From Paenibacillus terrigena DSM 21567 (GTDB lineage Bacteria > Bacillota > Bacilli > Paenibacillales > Paenibacillaceae), in contig NZ_KB895431.1 of assembly GCF_000374845.1 (NCBI RefSeq), positions 1 to 64,000 on the forward strand: 64,000 nucleotides of DNA. Direction: 5' to 3'. The translations under genes and the position numbers were made by a program. The notes beneath the pieces are model-generated. The model saw only the letters and a program-made list of their open reading frames with translations, did no database searches and was not told the origin of the DNA. Each line of letters starts with the position of its first letter. Within the stretch, counting starts at the first letter, position 1. This document shows, piece after piece, positions 35,120 to 43,130 of this stretch.

Positions 35120-36181
35120 TCAAATCAACCTTTGAATCAACCAATAAAATGCTAGTATAAAAATAAGGCAAGACGTTGAAATCATCATTTTACGATACCA
35201 AGAGAACCTCCGCAGCCATATCAAGAGGGGCAGTAATAAGCATAGGACCATTAACTGGCCCGTTTCCACACCTAAATTAAACGATAGAAGTGTGCCAACC
35301 AGATTGCGCTTTGGAAGCCCCGTTTCAGCCAATGCCCCGGCGAAGCCCATACCGTGAATCAGGCCGAATAAAGCTGTCAATATCCACCGCCATTTCGCCT
35401 TTTGAACAAACAGATTTTCCACTGCCACATAACAGATTGACAGCGCAATCGAGGCTTCGACCCAATACGAGATGACGTGAATGCGGTCCGACGCCACCAA
35501 GAAAAGTGTAATGCTATGGGCTATCGTAAAAGCGGTTACAATTTTCAACGCTTCATTGAATCGGGATACGATTAATACCAACGATAATAGAAACAGCAAA
35601 TGATCGTAACCTGTCAAAATGTGATGGATTCCAAGAACGAAATAATTCCAGAGTAGGAAGCCTACATTGGACCTGGGAAGGTCAAGTTGAATGTCTCTTG
35701 TGTCTTCCGCAAGAATACCTTGATGGGAAAATTCCCCTGAATTGACCAAGAGCATACTCGTATGATCAGGCGCAATGTCATCAAACAAAAAATTGTAATG
35801 AAGATTAAATTGATCGATCTCTTCATCTGCGGTAAATCGCAATTGAAAAACTACGCCTTTCGCAGAATTCTTATCCGATACAGCCGTAGAAAGCAATTCT
35901 ATTTTCAAAGGTCCCCGGTCTGTGTCGATGCGAAGTCTTTCGCGTATATAAGCTTCGATTTGATCTTTTTGCGAGGCCAGTTCTTCGTTCTCAAAAATGA
36001 AATCCTTATTGATGTCAAATTGGTACAAATCGACCTCTTCTAAAAACAATTCATAGAGAATCTCGTTCCCTTTCACGTTTAAGGTCGAGTAGCCGACACT
36101 TTTATAATGAGCAAATGAGGTAGAAGAGTTATATAAAAGTAATATAATCGTACCTATTAATATGATATAACGGCGGATCAT
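35120..36181 (-). CDS. HupE/UreJ-like membrane protein
   Basis: A 353-residue protein. After a signal peptide (NSSTSFA-HY) comes an extracytoplasmic beta domain of about 150 residues, then a HupE/UreJ-type membrane domain with about seven helices. The latter has the family signature NYFVLGIHHILTGYDHLLFL and GLIHGMGFAGALAE, His- and Asp-containing helices that may carry nickel or cobalt. Related proteins are annotated as secondary metal permeases. No hydrogenase or urease gene is nearby. It lies inside a segment flanked by the 39-bp direct repeats, so it may have been inserted between the solute-binding gene and YesM. Confidence 0.75.
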   Translation of the reverse strand: MIRRYIILIGTIILLLYNSSTSFAHYKSVGYSTLNVKGNEILYELFLEEVDLYQFDINKDFIFENEELASQKDQIEAYIRERLRIDTDRGPLKIELLSTAVSDKNSAKGVVFQLRFTADEEIDQFNLHYNFLFDDIAPDHTSMLLVNSGEFSHQGILAEDTRDIQLDLPRSNVGFLLWNYFVLGIHHILTGYDHLLFLLSLVLIVSRFNEALKIVTAFTIAHSITLFLVASDRIHVISYWVEASIALSICYVAVENLFVQKAKWRWILTALFGLIHGMGFAGALAETGLPKRNLVGTLLSFNLGVETGQLMVLCLLLPLLIWLRRFSWYRKMMISTSCLIFILAFYWLIQRLI

Positions 36182-36264
36182 TCCCGGTACCCCTTCTCAT
36201 TAATGGATTGCTTACTTGATTGCCTGCCATGTCGCTGGATGTAATCGCAAGGTTACGCAGTACT

Positions 36265-36300
36265 AATAAAGCCGCAGCAGTTAATAACTGCGGCTTTATT
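36265..36300. terminator. Terminator after SLH fragment gene
   Basis: A perfect 13-bp stem AATAAAGCCGCAG/CTGCGGCTTTATT lies 21 bases past the stop of the minus-strand SLH gene at 36321. Confidence 0.85.
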
Positions 36301-36320
36301 GTCTATTGCCTTGTAAAACT

Positions 36321-37253
36321 TTATTTTACATTATCTAACATAGCTAAAATTAAAGTGACTGCTTCAGCTCTGGTTGAAAAAGCATTAGGATTAAATTTGC
36401 CATTCCCATCCCCTTTAATTAAGCCTGCTTCTGCAGCTGTTGCTACATACGGTCTTGCCCATGCTGGAATTTGATCTGCATCATCAAACATTAGTGTTGC
36501 ATTTGGATTTACTTCAAGCCCCAGTGCACGAACAATCATTACTACTAATTCAGTTCTTGATATTTTATTATTTGAACGGAACGTACCATCTTTATATCCC
36601 ACAATGAATCCAGCTTTAGCAATTGATTGAATGAATGGCCGTACCCATGCCGGAGTTTGATCTTTATCAGCAAAACTATATTCAGTTTCACCAGGATCCA
36701 ATTTCAGTGCTTTAGCTAACATCGTTGCAACCTCGCCACGTGTAACAGAACGATTCGGACTGAAAGTCCCATCTTCATATCCACTTACAAACCCAAGCTC
36801 TACAGACTTTTCAATGGAAGCCCTAGCCAAATGATTCGCTATATCTGTTAGTTCTACTTTTGGAATCCTAGGCTTAGTAGGATTCACTGGATCAGTTGGT
36901 TCAGTTGGCATAGGCGTTGGTGTAGGCGTTGGTGTAGATGTGGTTTCACCGCCTCCATTATTACTCCCATCGCCACCGAAGCCAATATAGGTGAATGTGG
37001 CTGTAATAGTTGTTTCATTTGCCGGCATGGTATAGGTTGTACTAGCTTCTTTAGCATTGGCGAAAGTTCCACCATCAGTAGATAACCATCCCTTGAAGCT
37101 GTATCCCGAATTGGATTTGGCTGCAATGGTTATCACTGATCCTTCTTCATAGGTGCCGCTTCTTCCAGTAGTAATTCGTCCGCCTGTTCCTGCCGTAATA
37201 GTCAGAGAATAAGTATTTCCAGTATCTCCTGGTTCAGGAAATAAGTTTAGCAC
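36321..37253 (-). CDS. Surface protein C-terminus: bacterial repeat domain + three SLH domains (5' truncated)
   Basis: The frame encodes an InlB-B/Flg_new-type repeat (TAGTGGRITTGRSGTYEEGS, GYSFKGWLSTDGG), a proline/threonine linker (TPTPTPTPMPTEP) and three SLH domains (SVELGFVSGYEDGTFSPNRS, KAGFIVGYKDGTFRSNNKIS, AGLIKGDGNGKFNPNAFSTR), ending at the cell-wall anchor. There is no signal peptide. The GTG at 37253 has no good ribosome site, and the frame stays open upstream through the whole 142-bp repeat. It is therefore the tail of a larger anchored protein fused to the repeat, probably not expressed. Confidence 0.75.
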   Translation of the reverse strand: MLNLFPEPGDTGNTYSLTITAGTGGRITTGRSGTYEEGSVITIAAKSNSGYSFKGWLSTDGGTFANAKEASTTYTMPANETTITATFTYIGFGGDGSNNGGGETTSTPTPTPTPMPTEPTDPVNPTKPRIPKVELTDIANHLARASIEKSVELGFVSGYEDGTFSPNRSVTRGEVATMLAKALKLDPGETEYSFADKDQTPAWVRPFIQSIAKAGFIVGYKDGTFRSNNKISRTELVVMIVRALGLEVNPNATLMFDDADQIPAWARPYVATAAEAGLIKGDGNGKFNPNAFSTRAEAVTLILAMLDNVK

Positions 37254-37281
37254 TAAATCAATTGTTGTTGGTTCAGCTTTT

Positions 37282-37423
37282 ATTACAGCAGCGATGTTTA
37301 TGAAAACTGCGGTTATAATGTGATCAAAAAAGCGCTCACATGTACCGGAATAATATGCAACATCACAATGTTCCTTAACGAAAGTATCATCTAGGGTACG
37401 AGTCGCTTATTCAGGAAGTCGGC
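37282..37423. repeat. 142-bp direct repeat, copy 2
   Basis: Partner of 29942-30083. On the minus strand its open frame runs directly into the SLH fragment at 36321. The copy ends 13 bases before the second copy of the 39-bp repeat, so both repeats mark the same breakpoint region. Confidence 0.8.
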
Positions 37424-37435
37424 GATATCATCACG

Positions 37436-37474
37436 TGGCTCATCATTATTAATTATGTTCAGACCAATATTTAT
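37436..37474. repeat. 39-bp direct repeat, copy 2
   Basis: This copy overlaps the last codons and stop of the solute-binding protein gene; the other copy is at 35072-35110. The identical block starts tggctcatcattattaatta. Confidence 0.85.
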
Positions 37475-38753
37475 CAGCTTTTTTCTGTATATTTTCAAGC
37501 ACTGTCATATATTGATCCGGATTCAGCATAAAGCGTACAAATTCACTTGATGCATACTCCGAAAGTTCGGAGGGAGTCGCTTCCCAAAAACGTGTAATCG
37601 ACTTATAGCCGCCTTGGTTAATCGTATCAGACAATTCTTTAATGACAGAATCTTTAGATTCAATGTCTTTACGGATCGGAACACCTCCGTACAAGGAGAG
37701 CACTTTCTCATTTGCTTCTTTCTTGGTTAATGCTACAAGTGCTTTAATCGCATTATCTTTGTTCTTCGAATTTTGCGAGACGAGGAACGGAGTCACCTCT
37801 GAAATCACATTATTACCCGCTTCAGGTTTAATCGCTGGAAGTACGAAAGTACCCAAGTCTTCACCTGGTTTCATCCCGGCATTTTTGAAATAATCGGAAT
37901 ACCATGTACCCATCATGTACATCGCGAACTGTCCTTTAGCCATCGCTGGGGCAATTTCTTTATTCCAATCCATCGGTTTAGCGAAATATCCTTTGTCGTA
38001 TAGCGACTTCCATGTTTTCATGACTTCGACGACGCCTGGATCTGTGTACTTCGCTTGTCCAACTACCAATTTGTTATAAAGATCCGGATTGGAGTGAATC
38101 ATCATTTCCTCAAACCAGATAAATCCGTTCCATACATCTGTAACTGTTGTACCAATTGGCGTAATGCCTTTCGCTTTCAATGAATCGGAAACGGCAAGGA
38201 ATTCGTCCCATGTTCTCGGTGCCTTTAACCCATTATCATTAAACAATTTTTTGTTATAAAACATGACCCAATAATGTACACCCGCTGGAATCCCATAAGT
38301 CTTGCCGTCAAAGGTCAATGTATTGGCCATGGAAGGGTCCACGCCGTCCTTCTCCATTTCCTTCCATTGCTCGGTCATATCTGCAAGGTATCCTGCATCA
38401 ACAAGTTCCTTCATCTGAAATCCATTCCACCATTTAAATACGTCCGCCGCATCATTTGTTGTAAACCCTACCCTAACTGCCGTCTGGAAGGAAGTAGGCT
38501 CGTTGTAGGGAACCCCTATCATTTCTGTCTGAGAGTTTTTCAACGTAATCGGATTAATATCCTTCAGATAGTCCGTCCAAGCTGCGTTATCGTAGAAAAA
38601 CTTTGCTTGGACAGATTCTTGGGTTTTAGGCTCGTTAGAGCTATTCGCTGCATCCGACGGATTAGTAGCCGAACCTTCATTATTACCTCCACCGCAAGCA
38701 GTCATTCCCACCAATAATGTAGTCACCAACAATAAAGACCCAATCTTTTTCAT
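37449..38753 (-). CDS. Sugar ABC transporter solute-binding lipoprotein
   Basis: A 434-residue lipoprotein (lipobox LLVGMTAC-G, Cys about 20) of the family-1 solute-binding proteins. The segment SVQAKFFYDNAAWTDYLKDI and the later GKTYGIPAGVHYWVMFYNKK and KGQFAMYMMGTWYSDYFKNA are typical of sugar binders of this class. It is the likely partner of the permeases at 20594-22293. In related loci the order is regulator, binding protein, permease, permease. Its promoter region carries two 19-bp boxes in tandem (38770-38810). Confidence 0.85.
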   Translation of the reverse strand: MKKIGSLLLVTTLLVGMTACGGGNNEGSATNPSDAANSSNEPKTQESVQAKFFYDNAAWTDYLKDINPITLKNSQTEMIGVPYNEPTSFQTAVRVGFTTNDAADVFKWWNGFQMKELVDAGYLADMTEQWKEMEKDGVDPSMANTLTFDGKTYGIPAGVHYWVMFYNKKLFNDNGLKAPRTWDEFLAVSDSLKAKGITPIGTTVTDVWNGFIWFEEMMIHSNPDLYNKLVVGQAKYTDPGVVEVMKTWKSLYDKGYFAKPMDWNKEIAPAMAKGQFAMYMMGTWYSDYFKNAGMKPGEDLGTFVLPAIKPEAGNNVISEVTPFLVSQNSKNKDNAIKALVALTKKEANEKVLSLYGGVPIRKDIESKDSVIKELSDTINQGGYKSITRFWEATPSELSEYASSEFVRFMLNPDQYMTVLENIQKKADKYWSEHN

Positions 38754-38769
38754 AGTAAACCTCCCTCGT

Positions 38770-38810
38770 TTAATAACGTTAAACGTACTACTTAATACCG
38801 TTTACCGTAC
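38770..38810. promoter_or_regulatory. Tandem 22-bp-spaced boxes upstream of solute-binding gene
   Basis: On the minus strand GTACGGTAAACGGTATTAA and GTACGTTTAACGTTATTAA follow each other with a 22-bp period (two helical turns) just upstream of the ribosome site. Tandem boxes on one face are typical of AraC-type or similar activator sites. YesN is the obvious candidate binder. Confidence 0.5.
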
Positions 38811-38887
38811 TATTATTATAAAAAGGGGAATGATAGTGTCCTATAGAGGATTTATGAAAATCTTGTAGTATTTATAGAACTCCTCTG

Positions 38888-39040
38888 TTATCTATTCTTA
38901 CTCTGATGATAATCATCAATGAGGGGGAGAAAATGATCCATTCCAAGCGATGCGATGATCAAGCGAATTTGTCCCAGCGCCTGTGCAGGTTGTGTATAGA
39001 CCGTCATCGACGGAAGCGATATTCTCGTCCGCCGTCGTAA
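38888..39040 (-). pseudogene. Unidentified C-terminal fragment
   Basis: An open minus-strand stretch without a start contains RISLPSMTVYTQPAQALGQI, then RLIIASLGMDHFLPLIDDYH, ending at a TAA at 38888-38890. It looks like true protein sequence, possibly of a regulator, but I cannot assign it. Confidence 0.3.
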
Positions 39041-39100
39041 AGTGTCAGCACCTCAATGAACTGTTTAGGACTCGCACCCCTATTGAGCAGAGTAAGTTAT

Positions 39101-39178
39101 TTATGGTATTCATTAAGCAGTCGATCTAATTCTATCGATAAATTCAAAATCTCTTCTGAACGAAGATCAAAACCATCG
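39101..39178 (-). pseudogene. Spo0E-like phosphatase remnant
   Basis: The last 20 or so codons read SEEILNLSIELDRLLNEYHK and then stop. This matches the S-x-E-L-D signature and C-terminal helix of Spo0E-type aspartyl-phosphate phosphatases that delay sporulation. The N-terminal helix is replaced by an SLH fragment. Confidence 0.45.
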
Positions 39179-39179
39179 C

Positions 39180-39449
39180 CGGGATTTGATCGGCATCGGA
39201 GAACGTGGATGCAGACGAAGCGTTTACGTCTAATTTCATGACCCGAACTGCCATTGCTGTCATTTCAGACCGGTTTATCCGATAATCCGAACGAAACGTA
39301 TTGTCTTCATATCCCTCCACAACGCCTGTCGCTACGGCTGCCGCTATGGCCGGCTTTGCCCATTCTGGGATACTATCTGCGTCCGCAAATCCTATTTTCG
39401 TAGTGCTGCCATTAGACAATTGCTCTCTTCTCCATATAGCCCAGACCAA
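39180..39449 (-). pseudogene. SLH-domain fragment
   Basis: It contains IGFADADSIPEWAKPAIAAA, VEGYEDNTFRSDYRINRSEM and the start of another SLH unit (FSDADQIPA), then runs out of frame into the Spo0E remnant. The sequence upstream to 39720 includes a protein-like FYFNGKVPTGWSGLYGEES stretch in another frame, so a larger surface-protein gene has decayed here. Confidence 0.6.
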
Positions 39450-39717
39450 CCGGTAGGCACTTTACCGTTGAAATAAAAATTGCTTGCATCCCCCGTTATT
39501 ACCCATCAGCAGGGTTTTAACATGTGATCAGAAAATTTTATCAGCAGGAAGCTGTTAAACTAAGAGCGAAGTGCTCCAACATATCAGCAAACTTCTCTTA
39601 TACAGTCGCATTTCGCGGGAACAAAATAAACCATGAATTCGGCATGCAAGTCACTCAATTGTCCTAAAATAATAGTTTATTTATTTATTTCGTCCTTTAA
39701 CGGAAATGGTGATAGTA

Positions 39718-39741
39718 GAGGATGGCATTACTGCCATCCTC
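39718..39741. terminator. Hairpin GAGGATGGCA/TGCCATCCTC
   Basis: A perfect 10-bp stem with a 4-nt loop lies 21 bases beyond the stop of the cohesin-dockerin fragment on the minus strand. Confidence 0.75.
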
Positions 39742-39761
39742 CAGAGGTCCCTTCACAAATA

Positions 39762-40700
39762 CTATTTAATGTTGAGTATTTTCCTTGCCACCATCGATAA
39801 GTCGACAATGTCAATGATTCCGTCGCCATTAAGATCCGTGATCTTGATCGTATCCCAGTTCGGATCGACAGCAGTTTTACCGTAATATCTCGCCACAATA
39901 GCCAAGTCACCAATGGAAACAGTGCTGTCGCCGTTGATATCTTCCATCATTCGCGAAATGACCGAGTCCTTGAACGCTTGCAGCGCCGCACTCAGTTCAA
40001 CATATGCCTGATTGATTTCCTCCGCTGAAGCTTCCGCGTTGTTTGCTACCGCTTTAGCCTTGTTGATCGCGGCCTGCAAGACGGCTTTGGATCCGACAGG
40101 ATATTGATTCGGCTTCGTGCCTTCCACTGCGCTGTCATGCACAAGCTGCGCTGTACTAATCAAGGCGTTCAATTCTTCCTTCTTCGTCGCAACGATCTGA
40201 ATGCTGTGAGATACGTCTTGCAAGTGAATTTCCGCACCATCGCCATCCGCCATTACGCCATTCCCCTCGCCCAAGCCTGCCACAAGCAGACGAACTTGCC
40301 CCGCTTGATCAACATGCTTCTGGACGATCTTCGTTACGTCTTTCAGCGAATCTGCCGATACAAGTTCCACCTTCGTCGGATCGTACTTGAGCGTCAGATC
40401 TATTGCGTAATTCGTGGAGTTCACATGCTGCGATCCGTAAATTAAGTTAAATGAGGCGCTGGCATCGGTCTTATCACTACCTGTTATTACCGTATTCAGC
40501 GATGCCGCGGCCGCATTGACAGTAACATTGATCCTAGTAGTCAATGCTATGCTGTTCGGATTGGCTACTCCTAAAGGTAAGGTCACCGTTCCATTTACAG
40601 TAAAGGTCTGTGCAATCGTCAAGGCAGGATCATAGCTTGAAGCGTTTACATCCCATGTTACATTTGCACCCCAGATTTTATACTGACTTAATGGTACCAC
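39762..40700 (-). CDS. Cohesin-FIVAR-dockerin protein, 5' truncated
   Basis: A 312-codon C-terminal part with the same tail architecture as the mannosidase. It has an Ig-like (Big_4 type) domain (YKIWGANVTWDVNASSYDPA), a cohesin-like domain (YAIDLTLKYDPTKVELVSAD), a FIVAR-type helical repeat (YPVGSKAVLQAAINKAKAVA) and a dockerin (DINGDSTVSIGDL, DLNGDGIIDIVDL). The catalytic part and signal peptide are missing. The nominal start at 40700 lies 9 bases from a left arm of the two-arm repeat, so the gene was cut there. Sequence similarity to the mannosidase tail is clear but not close. Confidence 0.75.
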   Translation of the reverse strand: MVPLSQYKIWGANVTWDVNASSYDPALTIAQTFTVNGTVTLPLGVANPNSIALTTRINVTVNAAAASLNTVITGSDKTDASASFNLIYGSQHVNSTNYAIDLTLKYDPTKVELVSADSLKDVTKIVQKHVDQAGQVRLLVAGLGEGNGVMADGDGAEIHLQDVSHSIQIVATKKEELNALISTAQLVHDSAVEGTKPNQYPVGSKAVLQAAINKAKAVANNAEASAEEINQAYVELSAALQAFKDSVISRMMEDINGDSTVSIGDLAIVARYYGKTAVDPNWDTIKITDLNGDGIIDIVDLSMVARKILNIK

Positions 40701-40708
40701 ATATTGGA

Positions 40709-40732
40709 ACTATCCTGCCCGTTAGTTTAACG
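40709..40732 (+). repeat. CCCGTTAG two-arm repeat, left arm only
   Basis: The left arm ctatcctgcccgttagttta is preceded by atattggaa as in the solitary left arm at 49948. It marks the 5' truncation of the cohesin-dockerin fragment. Confidence 0.65.
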
Positions 40733-40796
40733 CCGGGTTGGCTCAAGTAAAAATGCACGAAAATTAAATCTAATTGAAAATCGTCCTCATTTACGA

Positions 40797-40890
40797 AAAC
40801 CAATATATGTTCTTGTCCTCAATCGGCAAACGATATATGTTCTTGTCACCCGACATATGATGTGTCACATTATATTGTTGTTTTTTCCCC
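40797..40890. repeat. IS21-like terminal-repeat footprint 1
   Basis: Two direct copies of a motif ATATATGTTCTTGTC, 30 bases apart, are followed by acccgacatatg and a cacatt...ttgttg tail that recurs at 54773-54830. Multiple direct terminal repeats of this type are typical of IS21-family ends. No transposase is present. Confidence 0.5.
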
Positions 40891-40989
40891 TTCTTTAAAA
40901 ACTAAGTATCTAATTGCATAGAAAAAACCGTCTCCTCTTTTAACAGAAACGGTCATTATAGGTTGGAACTGTAAGCTGCGAAAGTTGAG

Positions 40990-41805
40990 CTAATTATTAT
41001 AAACTCCAACAAGGATATATTGAAGTGAGTCCGACAGAATTGTATAAGGTGCTGTTTGGACTGTAAATGTTTTTCCGGGCTCAGTTAACGATTTGTTAGC
41101 AATGTCAATGAAACTAAAATTAGAATCTTGTACATAAAAATGTAGGTATAGATCGTTGCTCAAAACAGTCGTGGTCCCTTCATTCACTGCAGTCAATCGA
41201 ACATTTGCTAAATGTGTGCCATTGGATTTAGTTTGTGTCATAACAGATGATTTAATTGGCCTAATATCCTCGTTAATTTTATCAGATAAAAAATGTAATT
41301 CATCACTAACAACTCCAGATGGTAAATAAGCTGGATCAACATTTAGGTTAACTATATTCTTAGATTTATCCCAAGTAGTATCAATGTGGAAAGCAGTAGT
41401 AATAATACTTAAAGGAACAAACATACTTCCTTTGTACAAAGTAGGAATTGTGTCCATTTCCGATGTAATACCATTGATTTCAACTTTATTTTTGCCTACT
41501 TCCATCTTTATAGTATAGTATTTTTCACTAGCGTTCAGATCATTTTTTCTTGAGATGACTGCCGTTTTATTAGCTGCGTTGTAGGTTACATCTGTGGATA
41601 ATAAATTAGATAGGCTACGCAAAGGAACCATTAATCGATTTTCTTTATCTACATAAGGCGCTAATGGGGAAGTATAGACTACATAAAATTGATTAAGTTT
41701 TAAAATTACTGTTGAGTTTAACGTGTTATTAGAAGCCGAGACTGTTAAAGTAGGAACAGAAATCAGTAAGACTATCAGCGAAAGCAAGAAGGGGATTCTC
41801 CTCAT
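40990..41805 (-). CDS. Exported stalk-domain protein
   Basis: A protein of about 271 residues with a signal peptide (LLSLIVLLISVPTLTVSA-S) and a copper-amine-oxidase-type stalk domain: VDKENRLMVPLRSLSNLLST, then TYNAANKTAVISRK and the second half MFVPLSIITTAFHIDTTWDK. The C-terminal 100 residues form a beta domain of unknown role, possibly a secreted protein regulated by stress. The ATG at 41805 is the likely start; the TTG at 41829 extends the frame but spoils the signal peptide. Ribosome site is weak. Confidence 0.7.
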   Translation of the reverse strand: MRRIPFLLSLIVLLISVPTLTVSASNNTLNSTVILKLNQFYVVYTSPLAPYVDKENRLMVPLRSLSNLLSTDVTYNAANKTAVISRKNDLNASEKYYTIKMEVGKNKVEINGITSEMDTIPTLYKGSMFVPLSIITTAFHIDTTWDKSKNIVNLNVDPAYLPSGVVSDELHFLSDKINEDIRPIKSSVMTQTKSNGTHLANVRLTAVNEGTTTVLSNDLYLHFYVQDSNFSFIDIANKSLTEPGKTFTVQTAPYTILSDSLQYILVGVYNN

Positions 41806-41882
41806 GAATTCATTACACCAACCTCTCAATACGAATTAGTTAAGACACTTTTTACATTAATGAACTAGTGATTTACCAATAG

Positions 41883-42533
41883 CTAATCGGATATGATGAA
41901 GTTTTGTCTAATCCATCCCCATTTCCCCCCGAGTTGCGTAATACCTGCCATAATTCCTGTTAATACGATTGGTCCAATATCCTCCGTCAGATCAAGCCTA
42001 TGGCATAAGAAAGATGCGGCATATTCCAACGGATTTTCTGTATTACTCACTGCATCCGATACCACTAAATAATAATCATGGACGGCCGTTGACGAGTTCT
42101 CCCCTATTTCCTCCATCTGACGGACCAACGTTAATACTTGTTCATGCAATTCGGTTGCTTGTTCTTTCGGATAAAGATTATAAAGGGCTAATAAATCAAG
42201 CCCAAGCGAAGCCAGTATGAACTCAAACTGAGCCCATTCCTCAGGGATATCCTTAAAAATTACATCGTAGCCTATTATTTCGCTTTTGACATATTCCCAC
42301 TTCAATGGAAGATCATCCATAGCTGCCTTGAAGACAAATGCCACTGCCATATCGGAACTTATTGAATTTATAGCAGATTCTCTAACAACCGACATTTCCC
42401 CTTGTTCCTGCATTGTTGCTAGCCACTTTTCCGTTACGGTACGCTTAACAATACCTCCTTTACCATCGGATAATTCCAGCGTAGTTTTCTTTCCGAACAA
42501 GCGATCAAATAGCCCTACTGAGAACTGTGTCAT
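41883..42533 (-). CDS. Hypothetical cytoplasmic protein, 216 residues
   Basis: No family recognised. The product starts MTQFSVGLFDRLFGKKTTLE, has no signal peptide or membrane segment and is acidic and helical. GGGGAG lies 8 nt upstream of the ATG, and codon use looks like that of neighbouring genes, so I take it as real. It reads towards the stalk-domain gene with a 77-base gap, possibly cotranscribed. Confidence 0.6.
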   Translation of the reverse strand: MTQFSVGLFDRLFGKKTTLELSDGKGGIVKRTVTEKWLATMQEQGEMSVVRESAINSISSDMAVAFVFKAAMDDLPLKWEYVKSEIIGYDVIFKDIPEEWAQFEFILASLGLDLLALYNLYPKEQATELHEQVLTLVRQMEEIGENSSTAVHDYYLVVSDAVSNTENPLEYAASFLCHRLDLTEDIGPIVLTGIMAGITQLGGKWGWIRQNFIISD

Positions 42534-42773
42534 ATCTTAACTCCCCTATGCGCATGATTATTTATTTATACTTTCTATTCCTGTACCTATCAGCTGCATC
42601 TGAGTTTAGGTTTTTATATTACTTAATATTCTTTGTCTATCTCAACTAGTGTCTGCTTAAACTTGGGGCATTCCCTTATCCTAAATCATATATGACCAAT
42701 TTTTTAAGAAAAAACTTGTTGCAAGGGTGCGCCGGCCACTTTATAGTTTGTCCCATATTCGCCATGGATGGAT

Positions 42774-42880
42774 TATTCCAGCAGTTAGCACAAGCGGCTT
42801 TCGATCCATGTCTGCAGCCGCGTCTTAGTTATTTAAGCTCTAAGAATAGAACCAATGGGAGTCCCGTTAGCTTAATCACT
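42774..42880 (+). repeat. CCCGTTAG two-arm repeat, diverged copy
   Basis: Degenerate left arm ccagcagttagcacaagcgg, hairpin GCGGCT/AGCCGC, spacer ttagttatttaagctc, right arm ending gagtcccgttagcttaatca. It belongs to the GGCTGCC subclass. Confidence 0.65.
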
Positions 42881-43009
42881 TCCACCAAAGACCATGACAT
42901 ATCCATCCAGATCCTTAACAGCGAAATGTTTCCATTGTCTATTCTGACTCATAAAATGTAAAATTCTTCATCAATCACTCATACCCTTTATTCTAAAGCA
43001 TTTTTTTCA

Positions 43010-43101
43010 TAATACTGCCCGTTAGCGCAAAACGGCTGCCGATCCATGCCGGCAGCCGCGTCTTAGTTATTTATTAAGCTATAGTGTCCCGTTAGCATAA
43101 C
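43010..43101 (+). repeat. CCCGTTAG two-arm repeat, complete copy (GGCTGCC subclass)
   Basis: Left arm atactgcccgttagcgcaaa, hairpin cggctgcc...ggcagccg, right arm aagctatagtgtcccgttag. This is one of the best-preserved copies. Between 42880 and 43010 no gene was seen. Confidence 0.9.
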
Positions 43102-43130
43102 AAAAGCTCCGATGTGTAGTATGCGGTTTA

